NCBI GenBank assembly: GCA_964017235.1
Contig: OZ024930.1
Span: 156,860,221 to 156,924,220 of the forward strand
Length of the DNA: 64,000 nucleotides
Direction: 5' to 3'
From: Sabellastarte sp. h YS-2021
Lineage: Eukaryota; Annelida; Polychaeta; Sabellida; Sabellidae
Shown here: one piece after another, positions 11,704 to 23,356 of the stretch
Layout of the letters: the number at the start of each line of letters is the position of its first letter
Position numbering within the stretch: the first letter of the stretch is position 1
The notes under the pieces: generated by a model
The model's database searches: none
What the model was told of the DNA's origin: nothing
What the model saw: the letters and a program-made list of their open reading frames with translations, nothing else
Program-made: the position numbers and the translations under genes

Positions 11704-12166
11704 CCTGTATGAGATTTACGGCTCAGTGCACTTAAGAAGTTATGACCTGAGATCTGCAGCTGAGGGCATTGAACATGTAAGAACCTACCTGAGATCTGCA
11801 GCTGAGGGCATTGACAATGTAAGAACCTACCTGAGATCTGCAGCTGAGTGCATTGAACATGAAAGAACATACCTGAGATCTGCAGCTGAGTGCACTGAAC
11901 ATGAAAGAACATACCTGAGATCTGCAGCTGAGTGCATTGAGCATGAAAGAACATACCTGAGATCTGCAGCTAAGTGCACTGAACATGAAAGAACATACCT
12001 GAGATCTGCAGCTGAGTGCATTGAACATGTAAGAACATACCTGAGATCTGCAGCTGAGTGCACTGAACATGTAAGAACATACCTGAGATCTGCAGCTGAG
12101 TGCATTGAACATGTAAGAACATACCTGAGATCTGCAGCTGAGTGCATTGAACATGTCAAAGAATAC
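11704..12166 (-). repeat. 42-bp minisatellite made of an exon end plus its 5' splice site
   Basis: Plus-strand CCTGAGATCTGCAGC recurs at 11746, 11788, 11830, 11872, 11914, 11956, 11998, 12040, 12082 and 12124, always 42 bp apart. A weaker unit starts at 11704, and traces extend toward 11590. On the minus strand each unit reads [10 protein letters not shown], then GTATGTTCT or a variant, so each copy repeats the last codons of the ATP2C1 exon and the GT donor. As 42 is a multiple of three, the frame stays open across all units. Units far from the exon are the most diverged. Confidence 0.93.
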
Positions 12167-12220
12167 AAAGCATGTGAAGGTCATGGTTGTGTCTCTAGGA
12201 GTGATCTTCTCATCACTCAT
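12125..12220 (-). CDS. ATP2C1: ATP2C1 exon S (M8)
   Basis: 96 bp, phase 0 on both sides, reading [15 protein letters not shown] then [15 protein letters not shown], a close match to SPCA M8. The acceptor is TTTTCAG. The first donor is CAG/GTATGTTCTTAC at 12124, but nine further near-identical donors follow at 42-bp steps, so the true 3' end of this exon is ambiguous. Use of the n-th donor would add n copies of [14 protein letters not shown] after M8, before exon T. Confidence 0.9.
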
Positions 12221-12557
12221 CTGAAAACAGGTTTAAAAGAATAACATAATTTATTCAAACACGGGATCAGGGATGAAAAAGTCAAATTTCACAAAAGTTT
12301 AACAAAACCTATGTACTTGAGCTAAATCTTCAAAAGAGATCAGAGAAGGGCTAATTCCTTGGAAAGGGAATCCAGTGAAAGGGTGTAACTTCATACAAAG
12401 ATATTCAATGTCTGCACAGTGGGTTGCAAAGATATAACTAGATCTAGTTCACCTGTGCACTAGTGTATATTTATATCCACCAGATAAACAAAGCACCCTT
12501 GTTAACAAGCATTTTACCGAGCACTCATCAGCATTAAATTTTTTGGATAATAATAAA

Positions 12558-13078
12558 ACCCCAGTCACACTATAGACAGAACGTCCTGCGGTTATTGGTG
12601 TTTGGGCGAAATGCCCATCTATCAAATACCTTCTGAGGTTCATGTGAACTTGTGACACAGTGGCTAAAAGTCTATTACATTGCCTGTTCTACCAAAGTTT
12701 TAAAATATTTAAAATATCTGCCTCTGACCGTCTCACCATGAGCATGCGCAGAGGGAAGTGAACATGCACAGATTAATTTCTTGCTACGATAACTGAAAGT
12801 GTAGTCCACGGTGTATATAAGGTTGTGACTCAGTCGAATTTTGGTGTAAAATGGCGACAGAAGGCAAGTGGAGGTAACTGGAGATTTCATCAGTGTCATA
12901 ACTTTGCATACAGAGACGGTAGCTGAAGGACTGGGGTGTTTTGTCCAATGCCTATAACCATGGATTATACCACCTGTAGTCTGATGGGTACACTAAATCT
13001 TGGAAGATATGAGGCGTCCTTTGAGGCGCTTCTGCCGCCTAGTAAAACCTCTAACTGCCGACTGTAGTGTGACTGGGG
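12558..13078. mobile_element. MITE, member 1 of a three-copy family
   Basis: Termini CCCCAGTCACACTATAG and CTGTAGTGTGACTGGGG are inverted. Internal text (GAACTGAAAGTGTAGTCCACGG-like, ATAAGGTTGTGACTC) recurs in the copies at 14619-15135 and 53915-54595. No transposase is present. The superfamily was not identified. Confidence 0.65.
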
Positions 13079-13838
13079 CACAAGTGAGATACAAGATCAA
13101 ATCTAACCACAAAAAACTTCTTAAACCCATGATTTTTGACTGGGTGGTTTTGCATAGTGAAAGGTTCTTTGCATTAAGCTTCATATCTCAAAAAGATAGA
13201 ATATCTTCAGCGGTGGTTAAGTTCTTCATTCAAGGTCAACCATGGAATGCCAAAATGCCCAACATAGCTGAGTTTATTATTACTGGTCCAAGAGTTTTGG
13301 GATATGAAATCCACTTACAGGAATTATGTGGAGATATACTCCCAATATAGATGTGTTCATGTGTGTGCTGTATAGTATGATAGAATACTCTCCACTGGAC
13401 CAAATTTTAAAGGCTATGTCTAGAAACGTGATCTTTTTAGAACCTTATATGATATTTGTAAATTTCAGTCTCTTGGCGAGAATTAAGGAATTTGAAAAGC
13501 ATCTTGGATGGAGACATTTTGGTTACAACTGTTCACACAATTCTGTAGCTGTGCGCAGAGATAAAGTTGGATTTTTTTGGAAAATCTGCATAAATTTAAG
13601 TTTAGATATTACATTAATGACTACCATCTTCATGAATGAATAAAAACCTCTAACATCCAAACATATTATTATTAAATTGAATGATAGAAGGTTTATAACA
13701 TCACTTTTAAAAGTAAATACAAGGAAATATAAAAATTCTGTGAAAAATGTCAAGTACTTATGTTAGAAAGTTGCAGACATGTTTACTTGACTGCAGTGTA
13801 TAAGGCGGAACCATCTAAAGAACAGAGCAAGCACCCAC

Positions 13839-13986
13839 CTCTCTCCAGAAGACCCAGAGTGTTCCAGTGACAATGATGACTGCAGAGATGAGGACATTGA
13901 TCAGCAGTCTGCGGTTGATGATGTGTTCACGTGTCTTACGAGGAGGCTGCTTCATAATGTCCTCATCCAGAGGTTCCACCCCAAGG
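13839..13986 (-). CDS. ATP2C1: ATP2C1 exon R (M6-M7 loop and M7)
   Basis: 148 bp, phase 2 in and phase 0 out. It encodes SLGVEPLDEDIMKQPPR (first residue split with exon Q) followed by the hydrophobic M7 stretch VLISAVIIVTGTLWVFWRE. The acceptor is TTTCAG and the donor GTGGGTGC. SLGVEP directly follows the PPAQ of the M6 ion site, as in all SPCAs. Confidence 0.9.
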
Positions 13987-14618
13987 CTGAAATATCACAC
14001 TCAGTGATACAGTGGGCACAAAGCTATGTAACACGTAAATGATATAACCATATATTTTACAAAACTCCTGTATATGTCAGACATTTTACTACAAATCTTT
14101 TATCAGTCATTCTGCAAAATGCCTAAATTTTTTAGGCAGTTTGCAAAATGTCTGGTTACTACTTTGCTGATCGACAGTACAAACTATAAATACTTGCATG
14201 TGGTTATATACACAATATCCCAAGTAAAGATAAATACATCCCTTCTCAAAGAATTTTCAATAAGCCAAAATATTAACACCTAAGTACCATACCATAACTT
14301 AAATTTTCTGTGTAATATATTTTGTTACTTTTTCTAATGTGGTGATCAATTGTATAACCTTACAAAAGATAAAAATAAACACAATATTGAGACTGAAGAT
14401 AAAATATAGTGAAAAACACTCGCACATGTTACGTCATAATTTTACATACAAGTTGCAGAGGATAAACAGAAATCGGATGTGAATGCCAATAAGCATCTCC
14501 TAACAATGCAACATAATAACATCAGTACATAATGCTAGACAAGACATAACAAGCTTATTCTGTACATTTTTGTACCCGGTGTACCTATATTATTTTGGTC
14601 ATTCCTCAAAATGTTTAC
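13987..14618. other. Intron sequence without recognised elements
   Basis: AT-rich intron between exon R and the MITE at 14619. No ORF, repeat or RNA was recognised. Confidence 0.5.
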
Positions 14619-15135
14619 ACCCCTTTCTCACTACAGGCAGTATCACCCGCAGTAAGCCAGGTTTGGTGAAAGGTCAGTGTCCTGGATCACCGCCTGATGT
14701 CGGTTTGCAAACTTGTGAGTCAGTAGCAAACCGTCCATCACCTTGTGCGTCCTACAGAAATTTTAAAATGTTTAAAATTTCTGCCTCTGATTTCAGTACC
14801 GTGGGCATTCGCAGATGATTTTGCCTATGCGCCTATGAATTTCTTACTGCAGTAACCGAAGGTGCGGTCCGTGGTGTACATAAGGTTGTGATTCGGTGTA
14901 ATACGGCGACATAAGCTCAGTTAAGGCATTGGACACTTTGCCACTGTGTCATAAGGTTGCATACGAATCTCGAACGGTAGTTGAATGACAGGGGCACTTC
15001 GCCAAACACCTATAACCGCGAATTACACCGCCTGTAGTGTGAACAACTCAGACGAAATTGGCGACCTGGGAGGTGGTTCCGCCTTCGAGTAACACTTCTA
15101 ACTGCGGTACATACTGCCTGTAGTGTGAAAGGGGT
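14619..15135. mobile_element. MITE, member 2 of a three-copy family
   Basis: Termini ACCCCTTTCTCACTACAGGC and its near complement GCCTGTAGTGTGAAAGGGGT enclose 517 bp. Internal sequence resembles the copy at 12558-13078, including a CATAAGGTTGTGA motif. It sits 32 bp from the exon at 15167-15283, yet the exon's donor is intact. Confidence 0.7.
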
Positions 15136-15166
15136 ATAAGTACTGCTTTGCTAGTGACAGGCTCAC

Positions 15167-15283
15167 CTCTGGGCAGGAGGGCCATCCATGATTATGTTAA
15201 TCCATAGAATCTGCATGGCATTCAAGGGATTGGGAAGTTGCATCACAGTAGATAGAGTAATTAGCGTCAGTGCTGCTATGCTC
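15167..15283 (-). CDS. ATP2C1: ATP2C1 exon Q (M5-M6, ion-binding)
   Basis: 117 bp, phase 2 in, phase 2 out. It encodes [12 protein letters not shown], then [20 protein letters not shown]. In SPCA the Asn and Asp of NIIMD in M6 bind the single Ca2+ or Mn2+ ion; both are present. The acceptor is GAACAG and the donor GTGAGC. Confidence 0.92.
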
Positions 15284-15464
15284 CTGTTCAACAAAAACTA
15301 ATAATATGAGCATATGATAGTATCACCTGGCCGATATAGTCATTTTACTGTAACATTGATTATCAGTATTGTACTTTATATTATATTATTTAATGTTTGA
15401 AACTGATTATAAAAGTCATTACAAGTCTTTACTTATATTTACAACAAATACTTTTCATACTCAC

Positions 15465-15533
15465 GTGCTTAACTGAAATCGCACAAAATTTTTGATATTA
15501 TAAAATATGGCCTTTCCTTCTTCTATGGCAGAC
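15465..15533 (-). CDS. ATP2C1: ATP2C1 exon P (stalk before M5)
   Basis: 69 bp encoding SAIEEGKAIFYNIKNFVRF-QLST. It links the hinge region to M5. Phase 2 in, phase 2 out; acceptor TTGTAG and donor GTGAGT. Most SPCAs have GKGIYNN where this has GKAIFYN. Confidence 0.9.
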
Positions 15534-15797
15534 CTACAATTTAAACATATAAGAAGTTGTTTACTAACACAGTAAATACAATAAAATAATGTCTATAAAA
15601 AGATATATTGTTAAAATAATGCAAATTTTGTTCAATAATTCTTTATACTTTAGATGCAGCATGTACAAATATTTAAGCATGATATATTTCTGTTTCTGAC
15701 AAAACAACAGAACTCTGTAGAAATGTAAAGAATGACAAATCAAATGCGAATTCCTTTAGAGTACTGATAACATTCTCTGCTTAATATACAACACTCA

Positions 15798-15986
<189 letters not shown>

Positions 15987-16431
15987 TCATAGTTTGGTCC
16001 TGGTGTTGAAATTATTTCAAACACCTGGGGCCAGTTTCACAACGGATATTAAACATGGACTTAAATCTAAGACTTCGGTCTTAGCTTGGATGTGACTTAA
16101 ATGGATTTCACAAAGAGTGACTTAGCTGACTCCAAGCTTATCAAATAACCACAGTGGTTTTCTGTGTCATGTGACATTTTATTACCATTCACAATATACT
16201 ATTGGTGACATATTACCTTTGACTGATTATTACATATTATATCTTAAGAAAACTGCAGTTTTGGAATGGAAAACCTTGTAACCACATAAAAACTTCTCAA
16301 AGACTATCTTAGGGAGGTGTCGGCAACTGTCATGTTTATAGTTAGGAAGAAATGCATTAAAGTTCTTGTATATCAAAAGTTTAAAGCACTAAAGTTTGGA
16401 CAATCCAGGTTTTGAATGTTTTAGCAGGTAC

Positions 16432-16580
16432 CTTGACAATTTTGTGCTTGTGTCTGGGGCTGACCCTGTAGAAAACAGAGATTTGGTTGATGATCTGCTG
16501 TAGCTTGTATTGGTCTATCTTGTCCAGGTCATCTCCAGACAAAGCATGGCTCCCAGTGGCGTATAAACCCAGACGGCTTG
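16432..16580 (-). CDS. ATP2C1: ATP2C1 exon N (P-domain)
   Basis: 149 bp encoding ASRLGLYATGSHALSGDDL and VFYRVSPRHKHKIVK; the last part matches the VFYRASPRHKMKI box of SPCA. Phase 1 in, phase 0 out; acceptor TTATTAG and donor GTACCT. Confidence 0.92.
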
Positions 16581-16932
16581 CTAATAAGCACATACATTAC
16601 ATAAATATGTATTGTCAACATATGTTTTGTCTTAACAATTAAAGAATTATGATCCAAAACAATTAAAGAATTATGATCCAAAGGTTTAATATTGTAAAGT
16701 TTTAGAAGTCTATATGATGGCTTGACTAATTTACAGACTAAAAATAAATAAAACTTGAAAGACACATACATTGTTAACCCTTTCAACAAAAAGTAAATAC
16801 ATGTGTCGTTAAAATTAATCTTCAGCAAGATTGCCAAATAAATGTTATTCTTAGAAGTCATTAGATACAGTGGATACTACATTAATGTATTTGTCTTATG
16901 TTGTGATTTTATGCTTTTCTAGCACTTCTCAC

Positions 16933-17103
16933 CAATAGCTAGTGCCGTCTCCTCAGCGTCTCCTGTCACCATCTTCAGGTTGACTCCAGAGCTCAATAAT
17001 GTGGTCACAGCATCTCTCACCCCCTCCCTGGGTGGATCAATTATCCCCACCAGTCCCACAAACACCATGTCTGACATACTGTTTCCATACGCCAGGCCCA
17101 ACA
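16933..17103 (-). CDS. ATP2C1: ATP2C1 exon M (N/P-domain junction, TGD)
   Basis: 171 bp encoding [20 protein letters not shown], then [13 protein letters not shown] and [19 protein letters not shown] and TGD are P-type ATPase signature motifs. Phase 1 in, phase 1 out; acceptor TTTTCAG, donor GTGAGA. Confidence 0.93.
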
Positions 17104-17635
17104 CTGAAAAACAAACACTTGCTCAAAAATACTGACACCATATGCTGGGTCAAACACAATGATGCATTAGGCCAGACCGGACACTGAAAAACAAACACTC
17201 AATCAACAATGCTGATATGACAGGCTAAACCTACAAACACTAGATGAAACATACCTCCACTTCAATGTCAGGCCATACACTTAAAGAAAATAAACACAAA
17301 TTTTAACATACTACTGTTGTAGGCTAGGATTAACAGAGAATGTAACACAAGGTTTGACACACTAGACCACAGACCAGATAATAATGAAAAATAAGCACTG
17401 TGTCCAACGCAGTGATGCTACTGGCCCGATTGGAGGCTAAAAACAAACAACTGGTATATCATGCTGCCATAGAAACACAAGGTGTGACGTATTCATACTA
17501 GAGGCCAAACCTAGTAGAAACATCATAATTAGTATAAATTTTTATCAGTAACTTTTGACATTACCTATTTGAGATTTGCCATTACAAACAGGAGTTGTAA
17601 TAAAAGCTTTTAAAAAAATATATTATGTGTGTCAC

Positions 17636-17765
17636 CTCTGAGGCCAGAAGTGCCCATCTGTTTTGCACACTCAATGTATCTCAGCCGCTGTTTCTCAGTC
17701 ATTGGAGATGCCCCTCCATTATAGAAGTAATTGGTGCAGTTTTTCAACACTCTTTCAATAGCACC
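17636..17765 (-). CDS. ATP2C1: ATP2C1 exon L (N-domain)
   Basis: 130 bp encoding GAIERVLKNCTNYFYNGG and MTEKQRLRYIE, then MGTSGLR. It corresponds to KGAYEQVIKYC and GSAGLRVLA of vertebrate SPCA1. Phase 0 in, phase 1 out; acceptor TTTTTAG, donor GTGACA. Confidence 0.88.
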
Positions 17766-18037
17766 CTAAAAATCAGTATTACAATATTACAGGCAACACC
17801 ACTAAATATTACATATTTATATTTATGAGACCACATATTTATGTTTGTCAATCTATCATGCATGAGCTAGTTCAATTGCAATAATAAATTGAAAATTTGT
17901 TCATGTGTACATTTGAACTGTCTAATATTTTTGTTGTAACTGAAGTAAGAAATTTCTGGAATCCATCATTATCAGCAAATTTAAAGAGATCTTACTTTCG
18001 ACTGAAATTTTACACATGATAAGAAAGATACACTCAC

Positions 18038-18169
18038 CTTCATGCAGAAAATGTCGCCTTTTTTGTTGGAATATTTAGGAGTGCATTTTACGACCATGTA
18101 CTTTGTTTCTGAATTAAATGGCCATTCCTGAACTCGGTTGTAATGTTGTCTCTTGGAATCAATTCCCAT
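18038..18169 (-). CDS. ATP2C1: ATP2C1 exon K (N-domain)
   Basis: 132 bp (44 codons, phase 0 both sides) encoding MGIDSKRQHYNRVQEWPFNS, then ETKYMVVKCTPKY and GDIFCMK. The EWPFNSE-K-M-V-KC pattern is the SPCA/SERCA N-domain motif that leads into the nucleotide-binding KGA. Acceptor CTTTTAG, donor GTGAGT. Confidence 0.9.
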
Positions 18170-19120
18170 CTAAAAGTAAAAGTTACAATATCAAACAGTG
18201 ATAAAATAAGAATGCCCCACAGTAAGAAGGATCACTCTAAACATGATTTTCAGAATGCATAATCTGCAACGACATGGAATTATTATTATTATTAAAATAA
18301 TGTTAACACCCAATAAACAATCACTTAAAAGTCAAACTGAAAGAAACAACATGGGTTGCCATGTGTGAATCTTTGATAAGTCCAAGCTCTAGTGAGTGAG
18401 GCTCCGACTTCAAGAGATATATATATATGTATTTTTTTTGTCTCCGGGCTTTCATGAATTGTGGCATAACATGACTACCTGACTCATCACTGAAATTAAG
18501 CAGGAATGTGCTGCGTTAGTATCTTGATAGGCGAGTGTCTGAGTTTTGGGCCTGGTATGGGCTGTATCTGACTTGTCTTTGCAACCAGCCTTTCATAAAT
18601 TATAGTGCACTACTCGTGTCTCTGATGCCTTTGCAGCTTGCGCATGTAGACCGAAAGACATGTTTGATGTCCCATTATGTAATATTTACAGAGAAATCTA
18701 TGGGTAGTGGTCAGACTATAATGAAAACGAAAATCAATTTCCAGGGATTCAAAGCCAAATAAAATCCAGGATTTTGTACACTAGCCACTGATATGGTGAA
18801 GATAAACTGCAAGTGTACATGGGTCTTAATTTAAAACAGGAGCTATCTTCATAAGATATTTTGAAGTTTATAAACCCCCTTCACAATGAATTTGAAATAA
18901 AAATACGAGATATTTCCTCAAATTTCTATGTTTTTTTATTGCTTTGATGACATATTAGCCAGTGGAAAACCTAAAATAATGATGTTTTCAATAACCAGTA
19001 CAGAAATATACTTTATGATTTAATCTTTTCTACCTAAATAAAAAACAAACAGAATGTAGTGTACTTGTTTACTATTCATATCACTATGCCTGGAATTATA
19101 TCTATTAGTATGTTTTGTAC

Positions 19121-19210
19121 CTTGATAGCACACGCGAGTAGAGCTCCCTCAGTGGGTTGACCCATGAGAACACCCTCTACAATCTGTGCATTGTTACACA
19201 CCACTCCCAC
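19121..19210 (-). CDS. ATP2C1: ATP2C1 exon J (N-domain)
   Basis: 90 bp (30 codons, phase 0) encoding VGVVCNNAQIVEGVLMGQPT then EGALLACAIK, matching CNDAVI-MGKPTEGALIALAMK of SPCA1. Acceptor TTGCAG, donor GTACAA. DIRS-2 starts 150 bp upstream of the acceptor. Confidence 0.92.
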
Positions 19211-19403
19211 CTGCAACAGTGACATAATGAAGAGATGACCATGCAGAAGTGTTACCCCTCACACATGAAATAAACTGTTTACTGGAAATCCTTTTACTTC
19301 TTCACTGCCTCAGTAAAAATTAGTATTGGGACTCGCCACCAATTTAAGATGACTATTAATTTGAAAATTTTAATTACTTAAATGTAGCTTTTATAAGCTA
19401 CAG

Positions 19404-19551
19404 GCTTACCATGTGGGACTTAATGCTGTTCTCGGGTTGCCACACCCGGGGCCAACGTCTTAGAAAAAAAGATCGTTCTTGTTAGCCACCGGATATACTG
19501 GTAGTTGTCGTCACGTGATAACTTCTGACCAATCGCCCTACTTTCTCGTTG
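19404..19551. repeat. DIRS-2 inverted terminal repeat (left)
   Basis: 148 bp, complement of 28451-28598 and nearly identical. It contains GGGACTTAATGCTGTTCTCG and TCACGTGATAACTTCTGACC. It differs from the DIRS-1 and DIRS-3 repeats. Confidence 0.9.
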
Positions 19552-19609
19552 AAATTTTTTAAACCTACCCCTCAGCTGTAAACAGCGGAGAGGCAGGGTG
19601 GGACTCTCC

Positions 19610-19710
19610 TAAGTCCCACATGGTAAGCCTGTAGCTTATAAAAGCTACATTTAAGTAATTAAAATTTTCAATTTTATTACGCTACAATAGCTTACCATGT
19701 GGGACTTAAT
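19610..19710. repeat. DIRS-2 internal complementary region
   Basis: It joins the complement of the left end (AAGCCTGTAGCTTATAAAAG) to the complement of the right end (TTTTATTACGCTACAATAGC). It sits about 60 bp inside the left repeat, as in the other two elements. Confidence 0.88.
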
Positions 19711-20139
19711 GCTGAATTCAACCGCCCGGTGGCGGGATTACAGCTGAGACTGGAAGATATGTCATTTTTTCTAAGATTTGAATTAGTATATACAGAATAG
19801 TGCCAGAAATACCAGTCTGAGTCCCCTTTACAGTGCCCCGATCCCGAAGATCGGGCCTGTAACGAGCCAAAAACCTAAGTAAAAGAGAGACAGTGCTAAA
19901 ACTGTCTAGATGTTTGGTTGTAGGACGGAAGTGCAGCAGTGCTCACTTCGAGGTCTAAGGGTCCCTAAGAGACCTTCACGTGTGACTGACCAACCCAGTG
20001 GTTGGGCATCTCATGAAATTTTTAACCTGAAATATGAGAATAATGACAACTGAATAAGTCCTAAATAGAAAATACTTGATAATTAAAAAATAAAATGAAA
20101 AATGACCTTACCCGTAACATCTTGAAGGTAAAGGAATAC

Positions 20140-20181
20140 CTAGATCCTGGGAGAGACTCCTGAAGACTTGGTTGTAGCGGA

Positions 20182-20219
<38 letters not shown>

Positions 20220-22077
20220 TGTCCGACCAAGTAAGGTCTTTGAAGTAAAAATTTGTAAATGTGTTGTGAGCTTTCCAGTGAAAGGCTCGCATGATTTGGT
20301 CCACCGAAACCCCACCGTAAAAGGCCTTAGAGGCCGCGAAGGCCCGGATGTCATGCGCTTTAACTTGGACTAAGTCCAAGGCTTGTTGGTCTGCTTGTTT
20401 GTAACAAAGTAGGATGGTTTGTTTCAACCAGGAAGAGAGAGTAGCGGGTCTGATGTCTGAGGTATGTCCTTTCTTGAAGGAGATAAAAAGGAGGGAACGA
20501 GACCCTCTCAGGTCTTTAGTTCGGTCCAGATAATACCTCAGGGCCCGTACCGGACACAGGGTCCTGTCTTCTTTAAATTGTCTATCTACAATGGTAGTCA
20601 AAGCAGGAATAGTCACCGGAGACACACTTTGAGAACCTTCTCTTGCTAGTTGGTTTTTGGCTAAGAAATCTGAAGAGGGGAACAAGGCGACCTTTTCCCA
20701 TTGGCCTAGATTAGATACTTTGTTTGCGACCCAGGCATGGATTTCGCTGCGGCGTTTGCCGGAGGCCAAAGCTAGCAAGAAAGCAGTTTTGAGAGTGAGA
20801 TGTTTGCGGTCTGTGTCTTTCATGGGCTCAAATGGTGCTTTTGTGAGCTCGTTGAGGACAACAGAAAGGTTCCACTTGGGTAAGTTTCTGGAACTTTTGG
20901 GACGATCCCTGTGAAAACTGGAGAGTAACCTATGAAGGTCTGCATTGTCTGCAATATGTTGGGCCGTTGGGCCCAAAGTGTCAACGATTGCAGTCCTGTA
21001 ACCATCAATGGTCGAGGGGCGCCTGTTTAGGTCTTGGTACAGGTACATGAAAAAATCTGAGATTTGTTTCATAGATGGAGTGGAGAAATCCACCGAATTT
21101 TCTCTGCACCATTTTTCAAATAGGGCCCACTTTGACTTGTAGATGGTCCTTGTTGATGACCGCTGAAGGGCAGCAATTCTCTCTGCCACCTCCACAGAGA
21201 AGCCTTGTTCTTGGAGTTGTCCGCTCCTAGACACCAGGCGTGGAGGTTCAGCTGTTGTGGGTTGTTGTGGAACACATATTTGTGGGACTGTTTTAGTAGG
21301 GTCGTTGACACTGGGAGTTGTAGTGGGATCTCTGTTGAGAGCTGCACTAGGTCCCAAAACCAGGGCATCCCTGGCCAGCCTGGGGCTATCACGATGACCA
21401 GGCAATGGCATTGCTTGATCTTTTGGATCACCTTGTGAAGGAGAGCCGTAGGAGGGTAAGCATAGGCCGTGATGTTGGTCCAGTCTATGTTCAGAGCATC
21501 TAAGTCCCAGGCCCTTGGGTCTGGGATAGGAGACACATACAGTGGGAGTTTGTGGTTCAGGTGAGTGGCAAATAAGTCTACATGAGGGGTGAACCACTTC
21601 TGGCAGATCTGTTTGAAGACCTGTGGGTGCAGAGACCATTCTGTTGACTGCACTTGGTTGGACCTGGACAGTAGGTCGGCCATCACATTCAGACACCCTG
21701 GAATGTGCCTGGCTTTCAATGTTATGTGGTAGTGATGGCACCAGGTCATTATTTTCCTCAGGAGACTGCACATCTCTGCTGAGTGAGTTCCCCCCTGTTT
21801 GTTGATGTAGGCTACCACTGTTGAGTTGTCCGTCGCAACTAACACTGTTTGATTCTGGCACTGGTCCTTGAAGTCTCGAAGGGCCAGGGGGACCGCATTC
21901 AATTCCAGGACATTTATGTGTAGCCTTTTTTCCCGATCTGACCACAGACCTTTTGTAGACTTTTGATCTAAGTGAGCGCCCCAACCTTCGTTTGAGGCGT
22001 CGGTAAAGAGTTGGATACTGTGGTCCTTGGGATGAAGGTCTGAGCCTTTCATCACGTTTGAGGGGTTTTGCCACCAA
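20140..22077 (-). pseudogene. DIRS-2 tyrosine recombinase frame
   Basis: The first half overlaps the RNase H frame in another phase. The recombinase domain runs from about 21250 downward: LALASGKRRSEIHAW (arginine box), KAHDIRAFAAS (H-x-x-R box), FHWKAHNTFTNFYFKD (His/Trp and catalytic Tyr). All catalytic residues are present. Just past the Tyr, where relatives read ELFHLGPVV, this copy has 11 Gly encoded by a G33 homopolymer (20186-20218), then rejoins as ATTKSSG. The upstream link to the Gag frame is lost by the frameshift near 22130. Confidence 0.78.
20186..20218. repeat. 33-bp C homopolymer inside the recombinase frame
   Basis: Thirty-three consecutive C (G on the coding strand). It replaces about nine codons conserved in the related elements. 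It may be a genuine expansion or an assembly or base-calling artefact. Confidence 0.9.
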
Positions 22078-23356
22078 TCTAGGTGGGATACAATGGCTTC
22101 TGTCCAGGGAAGGAGGTTGTCCAGCGACTCCAGTGCTCCTTGAGATGAAACTGAAAGGGCCTCATGTGAAGGCGTCCCTCCGGGACCATTTTCTCCGTTG
22201 AGGCTAGCAACCCAATTAGAGACATCAAATATCTTGCAGTCAAAACACGTTTTGACTTGAGTCGTAGGATCAAATCCTGAAGTTTGACCCATCTCTCGTG
22301 AGTGGGTCTTACAAGGGCTGAATCTAGGTGGTATTCGTAGCCCACGAACGAAAACACCTGAGTAGGTTTCAGTTCTGATTTTTCTTGGTTGATTATCCAA
22401 CCCAAGGATTGGGTTAGGTCTACCACTGCCTGTGTGTCCACTTGGGATTCCTCCTGAGACTGGGACCTGATCAGCCAGTCGTCCAGGTATTGGTGAATTC
22501 TGAGTCCTCTTGAGAGGGCCATTAGTTTCACTTCCTTTACGATCATCGTAAAGACCTGGGGGGCTGTGGCCAGTCCGAAAGGTAGGGAGGTGAACTGGAA
22601 CACCTGGGCCTTGTAGCAAAACCTTAGATATTTCCTTGAGTTTGGATGGATGGGGATGTGTAGGTACGCGTCTGACAGGTCTATCGACGATACCCACTCC
22701 CCTGGAACCAGGGAAATCCTGATGGACTCTGGGGTTTCCATTTTGAACTTTTCTACATGTAGAAAAGTGTTGAGCCTGCTTAAGTCTATGACTGGCCTCC
22801 ACCTTTGGTGAGGCTTGGGTACTAGGAACAGGCGACTGTAAAACCCGAGAGATTTTACGTTTTCCACCCTTTCGATAGCGTTCTTTGACAAGAGAGACTG
22901 GATACAAGTGGCCAAGGCTTGGTCTTTTTGTTGGGCCTTGTACTCTGACAGGATCAGAGGAAATCTGATCAAGTTTGGCTTTGAACGGAATGGCAGAACG
23001 TAGCCATTGTTTAACACGTTTTGAGAACATTTGTTTATTAGCCAGTTTCTCTTGAAAGAACGGAGGCGACTTCCTACTGGTGGACTGAGTGAGGCTTTGG
23101 AGGAGTCATTGGGAAGGGGGGTTTCCACGCCCCCTTCCCCTATTGTGGGGTCGAAAACGACCCCTGGAGCCTCTGAAGTTGGATTTTCCTCTTCCCGAGG
23201 GAAAGGATTGGTTACTGCTTTGAGAGGTATTGCCCCCATAGGGGCGTTTCCTGTAGGAGCCTCTTTTCTTGTGGGGGCCACGAAAGGGCTTATTCTGGTA
23301 GGGTGCGAAACCCTGGGAATCTTTTGAGGTGCCTTTTTTGAGAAGGAAGTCCTCAC
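21069..23356 (-). pseudogene. DIRS-2 RT / RNase H / methyltransferase-like frame (frameshifted)
   Basis: RT lies in the frame 22079-23356 with WRPVIDLSRLN, SIDLSDAYLHIPI, LPFGLATAP and HQYLDDW. After RPFQFHLKEHW near 22130 the frame is lost, and RNase H continues in another frame (21069 upward) with FTDASNEGWG, LELNAV, ATDNSTV and VMADLLSR. DLFATHLN, YPPTALLHKVI and IAPGWPGMPWFWDL mark the DAM-like domain. Alignment with DIRS-3 (HWRVPESLEKE) implies a net deletion that is not a multiple of three at the break. The RT frame overlaps the end of Gag by about 250 bp. Confidence 0.83.

Noticed and set aside
11687..12244. 185-codon plus-strand open frame with repeated [14 protein letters not shown]
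   Set aside because: It is the reverse side of the 42-bp minisatellite; a repeat length divisible by three keeps several frames open. The minus strand explains it as exon plus intron copies.
16025..16330. Harbinger-type MITE starting GGGGCCAGTTTCACAA
   Set aside because: Only one convincing end was seen; no matching inverted terminus was found nearby.
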